A stretch of 64,000 nucleotides of DNA from Selaginella moellendorffii (GCF_000143415.4 NW_003314313.1:895430-959429), one strand, 5' to 3'; counted from the stretch's first letter, positions 30,831 to 42,332 are shown. Notes: a model not told the origin generated them from the sequence alone. Program-made: numbers and translations.

Positions 30831-32574
30831 TTTTGCTAGCCATTGCAATTTTGTTGCCCTGAGCAGTGCAGTTATGCCATTAGCATCTGATGCTTTCCCA
30901 ACCTGAATTGTGTTGACATGAAGCTATGTTGGGATATTTATTATTGAACAATGAACAACATCATAAACTTAGGTAGAGTCAAGGGGTGAAATTCAGTAAA
31001 GTTGAAGATTTAAACCTAAGACCACCAAGTAATATATAATTATCATAAATAATAACTTCTAATTGTAATGAAGAAAACATAAATAAATCTCTCATATATA
31101 ACTTTAAAACTATAAAACATCAGAACATTTTAAAATTAAAATAACTAAATTTATTTTCTTCATCACATCTAAATCTATTGTCCTGAAAGTTTTTATCATT
31201 TTCTCAAAACAAAAATACTATATAATTTCTCTTTTGAATTATTATATTTTAATATTATTATATTTTAATATTATTTTTAAATATTTAATTATTATCATTC
31301 TCTATTTATAATTAATATTATTTACTATCACTCAATTTTTGTTGTTTTTTTGCCTTTATTTTACTAGATTATTTCAAAATAATCATCCAACTTGAGGATG
31401 TTGTATTTCTCTATGAACTGGACCCAATTCTTTCGCTCATTCACAAAATGAAACTTAACATTCCCTGCTACTTAAAAGAAATAAAGATAAAAATATATAA
31501 ATTAAATACTAGATAATGAAACTTGAAGTATTAGTGTATGAATTTACTCATGCTAAATTCTTTGAAAGTTGTAAGTGAATATGGGAGGAAAGAGGTATTA
31601 TAAATTTTTTAGTAATATATAAAAATTTAATATAATATAACTTGAAAATCAAAGATTTGCTATAAATATACTTATAATAAAAATTCATAAAAATGAATTA
31701 CTTTACAAAATTTATAGCATTTTAAAATAATTAATTATATATATTTTCTTAAACATTGAACATGTATGATTAAACATAATTTTGTATTCCATGCATTCAC
31801 ATTGTTATATTATATTTTATGCAAATTAAAACTAATTTATTTTTCTCATATTTTTACAATGTACTATTAGTAGGATTTTTTTGGGTAAGATACCTTTATT
31901 TTATGTTATTTCATAAGTAATAAAATCTAGGATAACACAAATGATTATGTATTGTTTAGAAAGTTTTCTAAGTTTTAAATCCCATTTTCAATTATAAAGA
32001 TATTAAGTTACCCATATATAAATTGATAATATTTTTTTTTTAGGAGTATGGTGAGCTTTTGTCATAACTAATATCATAAGAAAGGTATTATAAACTCTTT
32101 AAATTTATTAAAGTAGTTTAAAATATATTACTTAGTAAATAATAATATATAAGGAAAAAATACAATCATAACAACATAAAACCAAGAAACATTCTAGTAG
32201 GCTATGACAACAATGCCTTGTGTTGGCAAATGTTGCAATTAATGAATTCCATGAGGACAATAATCTATAAACTAGATGTAGCTTTAATAGTTTATAAAAA
32301 AATTATAAATATATATTTTAATATGTTGAAAAAGCAAAAGAAATAATAACTATCAAATTTCAATAGTGGTTAAGATTTATGTTTTCTTCAGTAATTCTAA
32401 GATAAAAGAAGGAAAATTTGAGAAGTAAAATAAAAAGTAAATAAAAAGTAAAAATAAAGAAATTAAAGAATAATTATTTTACAAAAAAATTAAAATACTC
32501 AAATCTGATTAAAAGTTCATCATAATGTCTATTTGATATAAATTTATAAAAATTATCTTCATATATATTTGAAC
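30831..32574. other. AT-rich spacer before the LTR element
   Basis: Very AT-rich DNA (runs of A/T with frequent TAATAT and AAATAA) with no reading frame above 60 codons of recognisable content. It looks like old intergenic or transposon-derived DNA. The Ty3 element is inserted into it; similar AT-rich sequence resumes at 37,548. Confidence 0.5.
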
Positions 32575-32749
32575 TGTGAGGGCCAAGTGTACGGTTACGA
32601 TGCCGTATACTAATATTAGCATAGTGGGATTTTGGTAGCTGTCGGATTGGTTTCAATCTGGACCACCTGCTCCTGTATATAAGCTAGGGTTTTTGAGCTA
32701 ATTGATATGCACATTTCTGTATTCCCTTTCCATATTCCAAGCACTCACA
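32575..32749 (+). repeat. 5' LTR of the Ty3/Gypsy element
   Basis: 175 bp with TG...CA ends inside a longer terminal inverted hexamer TGTGAG/CTCACA. A TATATAA box lies at 32676-32682, about 75 nt before the LTR end, a sensible U3/R position. Confidence 0.95.
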
Positions 32750-32943
32750 TTGGTGGAGATGAGGGGCACCTTTGATTGCCCTTGAGGAGTGCTTGAATTT
32801 GGGATTTTGGTTTAGATCTAGCTTTTTCCATTTCCTTCTTTTTGTTATTTCCTTTCAGGATTTTGGTTTAGATTTAGCTTTTTGTATTCCCATTTCCTTC
32901 TAGCTTTTTGTCATTTTCTTTTGCTCTTTCTTTTTCATTCTCC

Positions 32944-33876
32944 ATGGCAGATCAGCAATCTCCTCCTTTGACTCTCGAGCAGCAGTTGGTCCAGTTGCTT
33001 GATGCTATGCGCTTGCAATTGAACAACCAAACTCAATTGATGGCGGCATTCACGGCACGTGGTCCAACTCCTCCTGCTCTTGGTGCCAATCCTCACGTTT
33101 GGCCGGAGTTCTTTCGTGGGAATCCTGGGGATGATGTGTACCATTGGTTTAATCACTTTACGGTGATTGCCACATACCATTCTTGGGATGATGCTCGACG
33201 GTTGCGTGAGTTTCCCACGTGTCTCCAAGGGACGGCGTTGCAGTGGTACAATGGTTTGAGCGCAGCCACTCGTGGGGATTGGAGTGTTCTCCCGGACGTC
33301 TTCAAACGCGCCTTCGGACATGCCGATGATTGTGATGATGCTTTCCAACAATTGCATCGTCTTCGCCAAGGGCCATCTGAGTCGGTGATGCAATTTGGCG
33401 TTCGTTTCCGAAGTCTTTTGCTTCGTGCGGAGCCAACTATGTTGGAGCGGATCAAGCTAGGAATGTTGTGGCCAGCACTTCGTCAAGATCTTGTTGGACT
33501 TGTGCATGCCCTTGCTCCTGCCACCCTTGACGATGCTCTTCGCTTGGCACAACGTTATGAGACGTCGCCTCTTCCACTTCTCGCTGCACGTCCTTCTGCT
33601 CCACTTCCTATGGGTGATGGTCCTATTCCAATGGAGGTTGATGCTGCTGCTGCTCGAGTCCAAGGACAAGCGCGAGGACGTGGTCGTGGTCGTGATGTTC
33701 GCTGCTGGGCATGTGATGAAGTTGGTCATACTTATCAGCGTTGCCATCGTTTTCCGGATTGGCGACCTCCATTTCCTGGGTGGAGACCTTGGCGTCAGCA
33801 ACGTCCCGTGGGTGCTACTGCAGTGGAAGGTCTGGACACCGAGGTGCATCTGGGAAACGAGGAGTTGCGCGAGTAA
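32944..33876 (+). CDS. gag: Ty3/Gypsy Gag polyprotein
   Basis: 310 residues from the ATG at 32944. The retrotransposon gag core is seen in WPEFFRGNPGDDVYHWFNHF and LQGTALQWYNGL, followed by an Arg/Gly-rich segment (QGQARGRGRGRD) and one CCHC zinc knuckle CWACDEVGHTYQRC (C-x2-C-x4-H-x4-C). It forms the particle and packages RNA. The frame is intact and ends with TAA. Pol lies in the -1 frame with an overlap that starts no later than 33741. Confidence 0.9.
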   Translation: MADQQSPPLTLEQQLVQLLDAMRLQLNNQTQLMAAFTARGPTPPALGANPHVWPEFFRGNPGDDVYHWFNHFTVIATYHSWDDARRLREFPTCLQGTALQWYNGLSAATRGDWSVLPDVFKRAFGHADDCDDAFQQLHRLRQGPSESVMQFGVRFRSLLLRAEPTMLERIKLGMLWPALRQDLVGLVHALAPATLDDALRLAQRYETSPLPLLAARPSAPLPMGDGPIPMEVDAAAARVQGQARGRGRGRDVRCWACDEVGHTYQRCHRFPDWRPPFPGWRPWRQQRPVGATAVEGLDTEVHLGNEELRE

Positions 33877-36800
33877 CGGAGGGATCTTGCGCGAATAAGT
33901 TAGTGACCCCTCCATCTTTCTTTCGGGAGTATCATCAAGGGGTTCACTCGGCATCGGTTCATCTAGTGTTTACTTTCCAAGCTCGTTTTTATAACAAGAG
34001 GTCTCCTATTATTCTCTCTATGTTGGTTGATACAGGTTCGAGTTTATCTTCTATTGCTCGACCTGTTGCCACACGTTGTCGTTTACACTTGCGTCGTGCG
34101 GCGGAACCAGTTTTCATTCTTTATGGCAACGGCCGTACGCATGCATGTGCACGGGATGAGGTGGATCTGGTTGTGCGTGTGGGCGATCTCGAGCTTGAGT
34201 TGCAGTCGTTGCGGGTGGTGCCGAGTCAAGCTTTTGACCTCATTCTTGGTATGGATTGGTTGCAGCGCAATCATGCCAAGTGTGACTTTGAGGCTTCTCC
34301 CCCTTGTCTCATACTTCCTTATGTTTCATCCATTCCTTTCACTTCCATACCTCTTCGTCCCTCTACTTCTACCTTTGCTTTCATTACTTTTGTTCCCCCA
34401 CTCTTTCCTTTTGTGTTTCCATCTTGTTCTGCTTTTCCCTTTTCCGATCCCTCCGACGATCTTTGTGTTGCAGCAGTTGACCGGCTCATGAAGGAGTATT
34501 CTGATCTCTTTGAATTTGACTTATCGTCTGGGGCCAAGATTGCCACACGTCATCCGATTCCAACCGGGGATGCTCGTCCAATCAAGGTTCCTGTTCATCG
34601 TCAGTCACCTAAGGAGATCAAGATTTTATGAGCAAACGTCAAGGAAATGCTAGAGAAGGGTGTTATTCGGAAGTCGCGGAGTCCTTGGGCATGTGAACCT
34701 CATCTTGTGACGAAGCCTGATGGGAGTATTCGTTTCTGCATCGATTATCGTCCGTTAAATGAAGTAACGATCCCAGATGTGTATCCTCTTCCTCACACTA
34801 CTGATCTCTTGGATCGTCTGGGGCGAAGTCGTTGGTTCACCAAGCTAGATCTTGCTTCTGGGTATTGGCAAGTACCGATGGCCGAAGAAGATATTCCTAA
34901 GACTGCTTTTCGTACACCATTTGGTTTGTACGAGTTCTTGGTGATGCCGTTTGGTTTGAACAATGCTCTAGCAACTTTCCAGCGGATGATGGACGAGGTT
35001 CTTTGCGATATGCCGGAGGTGACTGCTAACTTCATTGATGATGTCTTGATCCACTCGGAGGGGACGTGGGAGGAGCACGTTCGTGATGTTTGTAAAGTGT
35101 TGGATCGGCTACGCGACGTTGGTTTAAAGCTGAAGCGGTCAAAGTGCGTGTTTGGGTCCAAGGACACAACTTATCTTGGGTACCGTATTTCTCGTGAGGG
35201 TTTGCAAGTTGATCCTGACAAACTTGTGGCTGTTCTAAAGTTCCCTACTCCGAAGAGTGTGAATGATATGCAACGCTTTTTGGGTAAGGTGCAGTATCTC
35301 GGTCGTTTTGTGGATCATCTTTCCGATCGCACTACACCATTGCGAGCGTTGCTAAAGTCATCGACGTCATCTTTCATCTGGTCTCCGGATTGTGAGCGAG
35401 CGTTCGTGGATCTCAAAGAACTATTGACGACTCCTCCGGTTTTGGCATATCCTGACTACACTCGACCTTTTATTTTGCGCGTGGATGCTTCTGACATTGG
35501 TCTTGGAGGTGTGTTGATGCAAGAAAGCTCGAGTGTGCCGGGTTAGCGCCATCCCATTGCATACATCAGCCGTACATTACAACCAGTGGAGATGAACTAC
35601 TCCACGACGGAGAAGGAGTGTTTAGTAGCAGTCTGGGGTTTCGAGAAATTTCATGCCTATCTACATGGTTCTCGGACGTTACTTGAAGGTGACCATGCTG
35701 CTGTTACTTCATTATTGAAGCGGAAGAACCTGGTTGGTCGTACGGCTCGGTGGGCTTTGAAGTTTCAGATATATGATTTCGATGTTGTTCATCGCCCAGG
35801 GAGTTCTATGGCTGATGCTGATGCCCTTTCTCGAGCTCCTCTTCCTTCTCCACTCACTTCTCATATTTCTGACGAACCTGTTGTTCCAGCATCTGTGGAT
35901 TTTTTAGATGAGGATTCTGTGCCGTTGGCGGTTGCTATCCTTGACGTTCAGTGTCCACAAGGTGCAGAGCAAGATCTACCTTCTCTTGATGAGGTTCGCG
36001 AGGCTCAAAAGATTGAGCCGTGGATTCGGAGGCTTCGAGATGGGTTTGAGAATCCTACATCACTTGCTGATGACTTCCCTTTCCGGCATTTACATTCTCA
36101 ATATCGCCTTGACGATGGCCTTCTTTATTTTGTGGGGACAGATCCTGATGATCATTTACGGCTGGTGGTGCCTTCGGTGTTTATTCCGCGGTTTTTCCAT
36201 GCCTACCATGATTCTCCTGTTCTAGGTGGGCATATGGGACACCGTCGTGTCACCGAGAAGCTGCGCAGGTCTTTCTATTGGCCAGAGATGCGACGTGATA
36301 TTATCCGGTATGTGCGTAGCTGCGTTTGGTGCCAAGCTCGTAATACTTCCCCTCGTGTTGCGGAAGGACGGTTGGAGTCAATTGCGGTTTCCCGTCCGTT
36401 TGAGTTGGTGGCATTTGATCTTATGGGACCTTTTCCACGGTCAACTGCTGGCAATGAGTATGTTATTATTGCTTCTAACTACTTGACTCGTTGGGTGGAA
36501 GTTGGTGCTCTTGCTAGTGCCTCTGCAACTGCTGTTGGATACTTCCTCCTCAATCGAGTGGTGTTCCAGCATTCTTGTCCAGAGCGGATTCTTTCAGATA
36601 ATGGTCCCGCATTTATGGCTGAGGCATTTCATGTTTTGACATCTCGGTTGGGGATATGCCACACTTTCACGAGTGCTTATCATCCACAATCAGACGGTCT
36701 GGTGGAACGGCTTGTTCGGACATTCAAAGGGATGATTGCGAAGTATGTGAACTTTCAGCATTCGGATTGGGATGGTTATTTGCCGTCTCTTCGGTATGCA

Positions 36801-37340
36801 TATGTTACAGGGGTGCAGAGTTCTGTTGGTGCTTCACCATATAAACTTTTATATGGTCATGATCCAATATTACCAATGGAGCTGGGTTTACCTTCGCGAT
36901 TGCCACGTGCTGCTGATGCTAGATCATGGGATCAGTATTTGACGAGCATTCTTCCACTTGTCCAAGTAGAGTCTGCCGAACACTTAGGCCGCGTACAAGT
37001 GGGACAACAACGGCGCTATAACTCTCATCATCGTCTACCTGCGGAGTACAAAGTGGATGATTTGGTGTTAGTCCGTTTTCCCCATCTTACGGTACGTGGT
37101 TTATCTAAGGGGCTTCTTGCGCAATGGAAAGGACCGTATCAAGTGTTGCGACAAATTGGACCACAAGTTTATGAGGTTCGGCATGACATTCAGCAAGCCG
37201 ATCCTCCAGAGATTGTGCATGTGCAGCGGCTAAAACGTTTCGTACAAAGGGATCAAAAGGAGTTAATACCACCTCCAGATCCACCGATGCCTCCTCCTAA
37301 TGTTCCTTCGGATCCCGGCCCATCCTCAAGAGAACCCTGA
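33741..37340 (+). pseudogene. pol: Ty3/Gypsy Pol polyprotein, interrupted by two stops
   Basis: All parts share one frame, with stops at 34629-34631 (TGA) and 35544-35546 (TAG). Order: aspartic protease (LVDTGSSLSS near 34025), RT (KLDLASGYWQ; the catalytic loop reads NFIDDVLIHS near 35030, with Phe in place of the usual Tyr), RNase H (ILRVDASDIGLGG, EKECLVAVW), integrase HHCC zinc domain (HMGHRRVTEKL ... CVWCQARN) and DDE core (AFDLMGPF, LSDNGPAF, SDGLVERL), then a GPY/F-like end (WKGPYQVLR). Both stops fit single C-to-T changes (CGA and CAG codons). The frame relation to gag is -1. Confidence 0.9.
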
Positions 37341-37372
37341 TGGTCTTCCATTATCCCGAGAGGAGGGGATGA

Positions 37373-37547
37373 TGTGAGAGCCAAGTGTACGGTTACGATG
37401 CCGTATACTAATATTAGCGTAGTGGGATTTTGGTAGCCGTCGGATTGGTTTCAATCTAGACCACTCGCTCCTGTATATAAGCTGGGGTTTTTGAGCTAAT
37501 TGATATGCACATTTCTATATTCCCTTTCCATATTCCAAGCACTCACA
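37373..37547 (+). repeat. 3' LTR of the Ty3/Gypsy element
   Basis: 175 bp, 167 identical to the 5' copy. The TATATAA box is kept at 37474-37480. Confidence 0.95.
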
Positions 37548-37872
37548 GAACATTATAGATACATAGGTAATACAACAAAATTAATATAAACTATTAAAGA
37601 AATAAAGTCAATATATGATAGAATTAATTAAAACATTAAATAATAAATAATAACATTAGACAACCTTTAATCCTATATAAATAAAAGTTCACTAGAATAT
37701 ACAAAACTAAGTAGCATATACTCACGTTTCATAGAAAAAGAAATGTTATTGTTATTTCCCTACAAATACGACATTCAAGCATCAGGTTTGTAGCTAGTGT
37801 TTACACTATTTTTACAAAGAACCAAAGCAGAAAAAACTAGACGAACGAACGGGGACTTTCCGAGCCATTGAT
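37548..37872. other. AT-rich spacer after the LTR element
   Basis: About 325 nt of AT-rich DNA like that before the element, then the likely 3' UTR of the minus-strand E2 gene. No gene seen. Confidence 0.45.
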
Positions 37873-38785
37873 TTAATTGGAGGTAGCGTAGAGTTGGGTC
37901 CACTCTCTTGCTGCAGAGGAAAGTACCAATGCATCTATCAAATTCTAACACCAAAAGAGGATTCTTGTCTCACCAGTTGCGATTGCTCCTCCTTGGTCTG
38001 TCTTCCAGTGCTTGGCGATGTTCTCGTCCAGGGGATCCTCAGGATTTGGAGCACTCAAAAGAGCTTGAATACTGTCAGACACAGAGCAAGGAGCCTAAGC
38101 ATAATAACAACGGCAAGTGATTCAGTCACCTCAAGAGCACAGTGCGAATCTGAAGAGCGGGGCTCCATTTGTCTTTCAAAATGTCTAAACAGATCCGGCC
38201 CAGCTGCAAAGACGGTGTTAAGAACAAACGCAAGCGTAGCAGTGAGTCCCACCTTGTCGATGTTCGGGTGGTAGATTTTCGTCAAGAAGCGAACCTATTG
38301 CAGTTCTTGTCAAAACAGTGAGACCTCAAGTCAGTAAGAAATAAACCAGCGAGGACAACCTTCGTACCTTTGGGGCAGCCATCGGGTATTCCTCCGGAAG
38401 AAAGAGCTCCAGCCTGAACGCGCCACCTGAGAAGAAACACAGTAGCTCAGAGGAAGAACAAAGTAACAATGAAATCTTGCCTTCATACGGTGACTGAGCG
38501 GGGCCAAGAATCATCACACTGAAGTATCGCAAATTATCTTCGGCAGGAGAAGCGCTGATACCTTCAGCTGGAAGAGAAGCACAAAACCACAAAGAAAAAC
38601 ATTTAGACATTCTAGGAATGGAATACGAAATGTCCCGACGCAATCGATCTCACCTGGCTCCGTCAGTAATCGCTGAGTTTCCTGCGGATCAAACGAAACA
38701 TGAGCTCTCACGGGAAATTATCGGAGCTACTACTGACCTTGATGATGCGCCGCGGGAGATTGCTGTTAGCAATGGCGCCCGCCAT
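37873..38785 (-). CDS. UBC13: Ubiquitin-conjugating enzyme E2, UBC13 type
   Basis: Eight exons (38785-38738, 38681-38654, 38567-38481, 38426-38368, 38294-38253, 38203-38130, 38071-37974, 37910-37873) give 157 residues, four more than Arabidopsis UBC35/36 because the N-terminus reads [16 protein letters not shown]. The E2 core has [30 protein letters not shown] and the active Cys93 in [14 protein letters not shown]; the end is [15 protein letters not shown]13 pairs with a Uev1/MMZ partner to build Lys63-linked ubiquitin chains in DNA-damage tolerance and iron and auxin signalling. Intron 3 has a GC donor (AAG|GCAAGA). Confidence 0.93.
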
Positions 38786-38972
38786 GGCGGCAAGATCTGG
38801 AGAGCACGGAGATGGATCGACGGCGCCGGAGCTGATGGCGCGCAAGCGAGACGATCGCCTGTCGCGAGAATCTCTTGCCCTAGAACGCAAGCACCTCTAC
38901 TTTTAGGTTGTCATCGCTAAATTCCAATATCGACGGTCAGGATCGCTGGAGCTGAATTATTAGGGTTCTTGG
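38786..38972. promoter_or_regulatory. 187-bp bidirectional promoter, UBC13/mitoribosomal gene
   Basis: Start codons of two divergent genes lie 187 nt apart. The plus-strand side has TTATTAGGGTTC (telo-box-like) near 38958. No TATA box seen. Confidence 0.5.
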
Positions 38973-40490
38973 ATGAGGAGCGTTGCCCAGTGGAGGAGCC
39001 GCGCGAGATCACCTGCATTGCCGGCGCCCTGGCGATCGCGCGCTTCGGCGGTGGCGTGGGAGAGCACATCGAGCGATTCCGGGGACAAATCTGGTGAGAA
39101 ATCTGGCGATGAGGAGGAAGGAGGAGGAGGAGAGGGAAATGAGGGCAAGGGGCGCAAGATTCCATACTACAGGGACGTGGAATTCCACAAGAAGGCGTGG
39201 GACAAGAGGATGAAGCGCTGGGGCGAGGCGGAGGGCGCGGGCAATTCGGTGTACACGTTTGGGAAGCCCGAGCCCGATTACACGGCGTGCCTGCTATCGG
39301 ATGCGAGCAAGGAGAAGATGTACCAGATGCACAAGGAGAATCCAGAGGTGAATTCGGTGGACAAGCTCGCGGCCGAGTATCGCATCCGGAAGCAGCGCGT
39401 TCATGCCATTCTCTGGCTCAAGGAGCTCGAGAAGGAAGAGGAGGCGAGGCTTGGCCATCCTCTCGATGATAGCGTGGAGAAGTTCTACGAGAACATGTAT
39501 GGGTAAGTGTTCTTCCTCTCTTCCTTTTCCTTCTCTTTCGTTTGTGGCAATGCTTGTTCTACCCCATCTCATAGTCTAGAACGTCAGTGATCTCCATTCT
39601 GATCGCATCGAGAGAGCTTTCTCTTCCTTTTTCTTCTCTTTTGTTTGTGGCAATGTGTGTTCTTGATTCTCTCATTCTTTTCCTCGTCTAGATTTCAGTG
39701 ATCTTATTCCTGATGGCATCGTGAGAGTCTTCGAGTTTTTGTTCTAGGTTCCATCTAGGAGTCTAGAACTTTGTTCTTCGTTGCTCATTGATGAACGTCC
39801 TTGAATTTTTCAGGCCTGTAAGTAAGTCCTTTTTCTTCTCTTTCATTTGTGTCAACGCATCTCTCACTCGTTTCCTCGTAAATCTCATCCATCTAGGGGT
39901 CTAGAACTTCAGTGATCGCCTTCCTGATCGCATCGAGAGAGACTTCCAGTTTTGTTCTACGTCCCATCTAGGAGTCTAGAACTTTGTTCTTCATTGCTTT
40001 TACTTTCTCGCTGATGAACGTCCTTGATCTTTCAGGACTGTGCAGAAGGCACAGAAAGGCGAGAGGCACACGACGGACATCGAGATTGGTCCCGACGGCT
40101 GGGAAGGCAAGTCCCAAGACCAGGCATTGAGAGAACAATCCGAGAAGGAGGAGCGAATTCTGGTGGAAGAATTCGAGCGGAGGATGGAGTTTAACAAAAA
40201 GCAGGCAAGATACCAGTTCTCTTCTAGCTTCCATTCTTTCTTTCGTGTAGTAACACTCAACACTGGACGGATGGCAGATTTATGGCTTCGTCAAGACTCA
40301 CATCATGAGCCGGAGGCGGCCGATCGATGGCTGGAGCTACATGGTCGAAGATCTGGGCCTGGAATCCAAGAGGGGACGAAGCGGTGGAATCCGGAGTGTG
40401 ACGGAGCCCGACGGTACCAGGAGAACTCTAAACGAGGAGGAAAGAATGTGGACGAAGCGTGAGAGAGTCGTGGCTAGGCGGAAACCATAG
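38973..40490 (+). CDS. Probable mitochondrial small-ribosomal-subunit protein (mS45/Bot1p-like)
   Basis: Three exons (38973-39502, 40036-40204, 40278-40490) give 303 residues. Residues 1-45 are Arg/Ser/Ala-rich, a likely mitochondrial presequence, followed by an acidic Glu/Gly linker. The core YRDVEFHKKAWDKRMKRW, then SVDKLAAEYRIRKQRVHAIL and WLKELEKEEE, resembles the 'eukaryotic mitochondrial regulator' (Bot1p/mS45) family, where a winged-helix-like segment precedes a long helix. The match is from memory and moderate. The second intron uses a GC donor (CAG|GCAAGA). The first intron is 533 nt, about eight times the local norm, and is built of tandem repeats (separate entry). The start codon is the first ATG after the promoter. 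Confidence 0.6.
39503..40035 (+). repeat. Intron enlarged by tandem duplication, with a second acceptor-like site
   Basis: The intron holds three related units: about 39523-39617, 39624-39827 and 39828-40035. The last two are about 205 bp each and share a C/T-rich block (TTTTTCTTCTCTTT), TTTGTG(G/T)CAA, CAGTGATC, a CATCG(A/T)GAGAG block, CATCTAGGAGTCTAGAACTT and the end GATGAACGTCCTTGA followed by a pyrimidine tract and CAG|G. The end of the middle unit (39802-39814) thus repeats the real splice acceptor, and it is followed by GCCTGTAAGTAAG, which mimics a donor. The arrangement reads as intron-sized tandem copies separated by a micro-exon-like relic. Confidence 0.85.
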
Positions 40491-40938
40491 CTCTAGAGTT
40501 CCTCGCGGTTCCTTGGATCATCTTCGTCAAGGTACTGTTTTTTATTCTCTTCTACTTCTGCGATTGATCGAAAGTTTGGATGTTCTTCCAGAAAATCTTT
40601 CTCTACTCCAGTGATCCTTGCGATTGATCGCGTTCTCCAGGAAAATCAAGCGGGATGTTTAGGTTTTTTCTTTAATGCGAGAAGGGTCAAGTGAAAATAC
40701 TAAGAAATATTCCAGGGCTTAAATAAGAGATCCCTTGGCTATGGCCAATGGTCAGCGAGAGAAAAGAATCCCTAGCGCGCAGAGAAAGGTCGTTGGCTGC
40801 GCTTTTTAAGCGCCCCGGGAGGCCACGCAGCTCTTCTTGACCCATCGATTCGATCGATCACAGGTATTTCCTCGTTTTCCTGGCCGCATTGCGCTGTAGC
40901 TGAGGTCCACTCTCCTCTCCAGGCAGGCGATCGATCTC
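40491..40938. other. Intergenic, promoter and leader of FNR
   Basis: About 450 nt of spacer. Contains the upstream gene's 3' UTR and, near 40790-40930, a GC-rich stretch that is probably the FNR promoter and leader. No other feature seen. Confidence 0.4.
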
Positions 40939-42332
40939 ATGGCGCTGCATGCAGTGGGACATTGCTTCCAGGTATCCATCGATTCTCTCTCGAAATCTCT
41001 CGAAAATTTCTCACGATCGATGATTCTCTAGGGGACCGTGCTAGCGCCTGCTCATGGGGCCAATTTGCGCTCTTCGTCGCCATGCGTCAGCGTCAAGGTG
41101 AGAAATCAATCCATCGGGCATGATGAGCGCTATAGAACTCTTGTCTCTTTGCTTGTTCTCGAACAGATGCCTGCCGCGGCTCAAGGATTCTCTCTGGATC
41201 TTCATGCTGCGGCATACTTTGGTGAATCCAGGAAAGCTGCGAGGAGAGATTTCTTTCGAGTGAATGCCAAGGTTGCTACTACCGCTGCTCCAAATCTTGA
41301 CACCGCCAGCGACCCTCCATTGAATCTGTTCAAGCCCAAAACTCCATACACCGCGACCATCAAGTCAGTGGAGAGGATTGTTGGCGACAAAGCTCCTGGC
41401 GAGACCTGTCACATTGTGATCGATCACGGTGGAAACGTTCCTTACTGGGAAGGCCAGAGTTACGGTGTCATTCCTCCGGTAAGTTCCAGCTCTCTTTTCT
41501 CTCCTGTTCGCTATCCAGGATTTTCTTTTTCTTGTTCTGAGTTTGATGACTACTCAGGGTGAGAATCCCAAGAAGCCTGGAACTCCGAATGCCGTGCGTT
41601 TGTACTCCATCGCGTCGACGAGATATGGTGACGACTTCGATGGTAAAACAGCGAGCCTTTGCGTGAGAAGAGCAGTCTACTGGGATCCAGAGACGGGGAA
41701 GGAAGATCCTGCAAAAAAGGGAGTTTGCAGCAACTTTCTCTGTGACAGAAAACCCGGAGACAAGGTCCAGATCACAGGCAAGCTTTTCCTATACAGTTTT
41801 TGTCTAGTTTCTTCTCTCACATCCAGTGTCTACAGGGCCTTCGGGGAAGATCATGCTACTACCAGAAAGCAACCCCAAGGCAGCACACATTATGATCGCC
41901 ACTGGCACTGGTATCGCACCATTCAGGGGCTACTTGCGAAGGATGTTCATGGAGGACGTGAGCTTCAAGTTCGGCGGCTTGGCGTGGCTCTTCCTGGGCG
42001 TTGCCAACCGTGACAGCCTCCTCTACCACGACGAGTTCGAAGGCTATCTCAAGGAGTACCCGGACAACTTTAGATACGACATCGCGTTGAGCCGAGAGCA
42101 GAACAACAAGCGGGGCGGGAAGATGTACGTCCAGGACAAGATCGAGGAGTACAGCGAGGAAGTTTTCAAGCTTTTGGACGAGGGAGCGCACATATACTTC
42201 TGCGGCTTGAAGGGGATGATGCCGGGCATCCAGGACACGCTCAAGAGAGTCGCCGAGGAGCGAGGAGAGTCTTGGGAAGAGAAGCTGTCGATGCTCAAGA
42301 AGAAGAAGCAGTGGCACGTCGAAGTCTACTGA
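40939..42332 (+). CDS. RFNR: Ferredoxin-NADP+ reductase, root (non-photosynthetic) type
   Basis: Five exons (40939-40971, 41032-41097, 41167-41478, 41558-41777, 41836-42332) give 375 residues. Residues 1 to about 65 are a plastid transit peptide. FAD-binding motifs VRLYSIAST and CVRRAVYW, the NADP motif [31 protein letters not shown] and the C-terminal HVEVY with its FAD-stacking Tyr are all present. The spacer [11 protein letters not shown] and TPNAVRLYS, together with the ending [11 protein letters not shown], match root-type rather than leaf-type FNR. In root plastids this enzyme runs from NADPH to ferredoxin to feed nitrite and sulfite reduction. Intron 4 has a GC donor (CAG|GCAAGC). A partial copy lies 1 kb downstream. 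Confidence 0.94.

Larger units (their letters stand above)
32575..37547 (+). mobile_element. Complete Ty3/Gypsy LTR retrotransposon, 4,973 bp
   Basis: Two 175-bp direct repeats beginning TGTGAG and ending CTCACA bound gag and pol in the Ty3/Gypsy order (protease, RT, RNase H, integrase). The same 4 bases, GAAC, flank both ends (32571-32574 and 37548-37551) as a target-site duplication. A candidate primer-binding site TGGTGGAGATGAGG starts 2 nt inside the left LTR boundary and a purine tract (37358-37372) precedes the right LTR. The two LTRs differ at 8 of 175 sites, all transitions. Pol is broken by two stop codons, so the copy cannot move by itself. No chromodomain was recognised at the integrase end. 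The very short LTRs make it a compact member of the class. Confidence 0.95.

Noticed and set aside
33457-33954. Minus-strand 165-codon frame in the Ty3 element
   Set aside because: Shadow of gag; gag has the family core and zinc knuckle on the plus strand.
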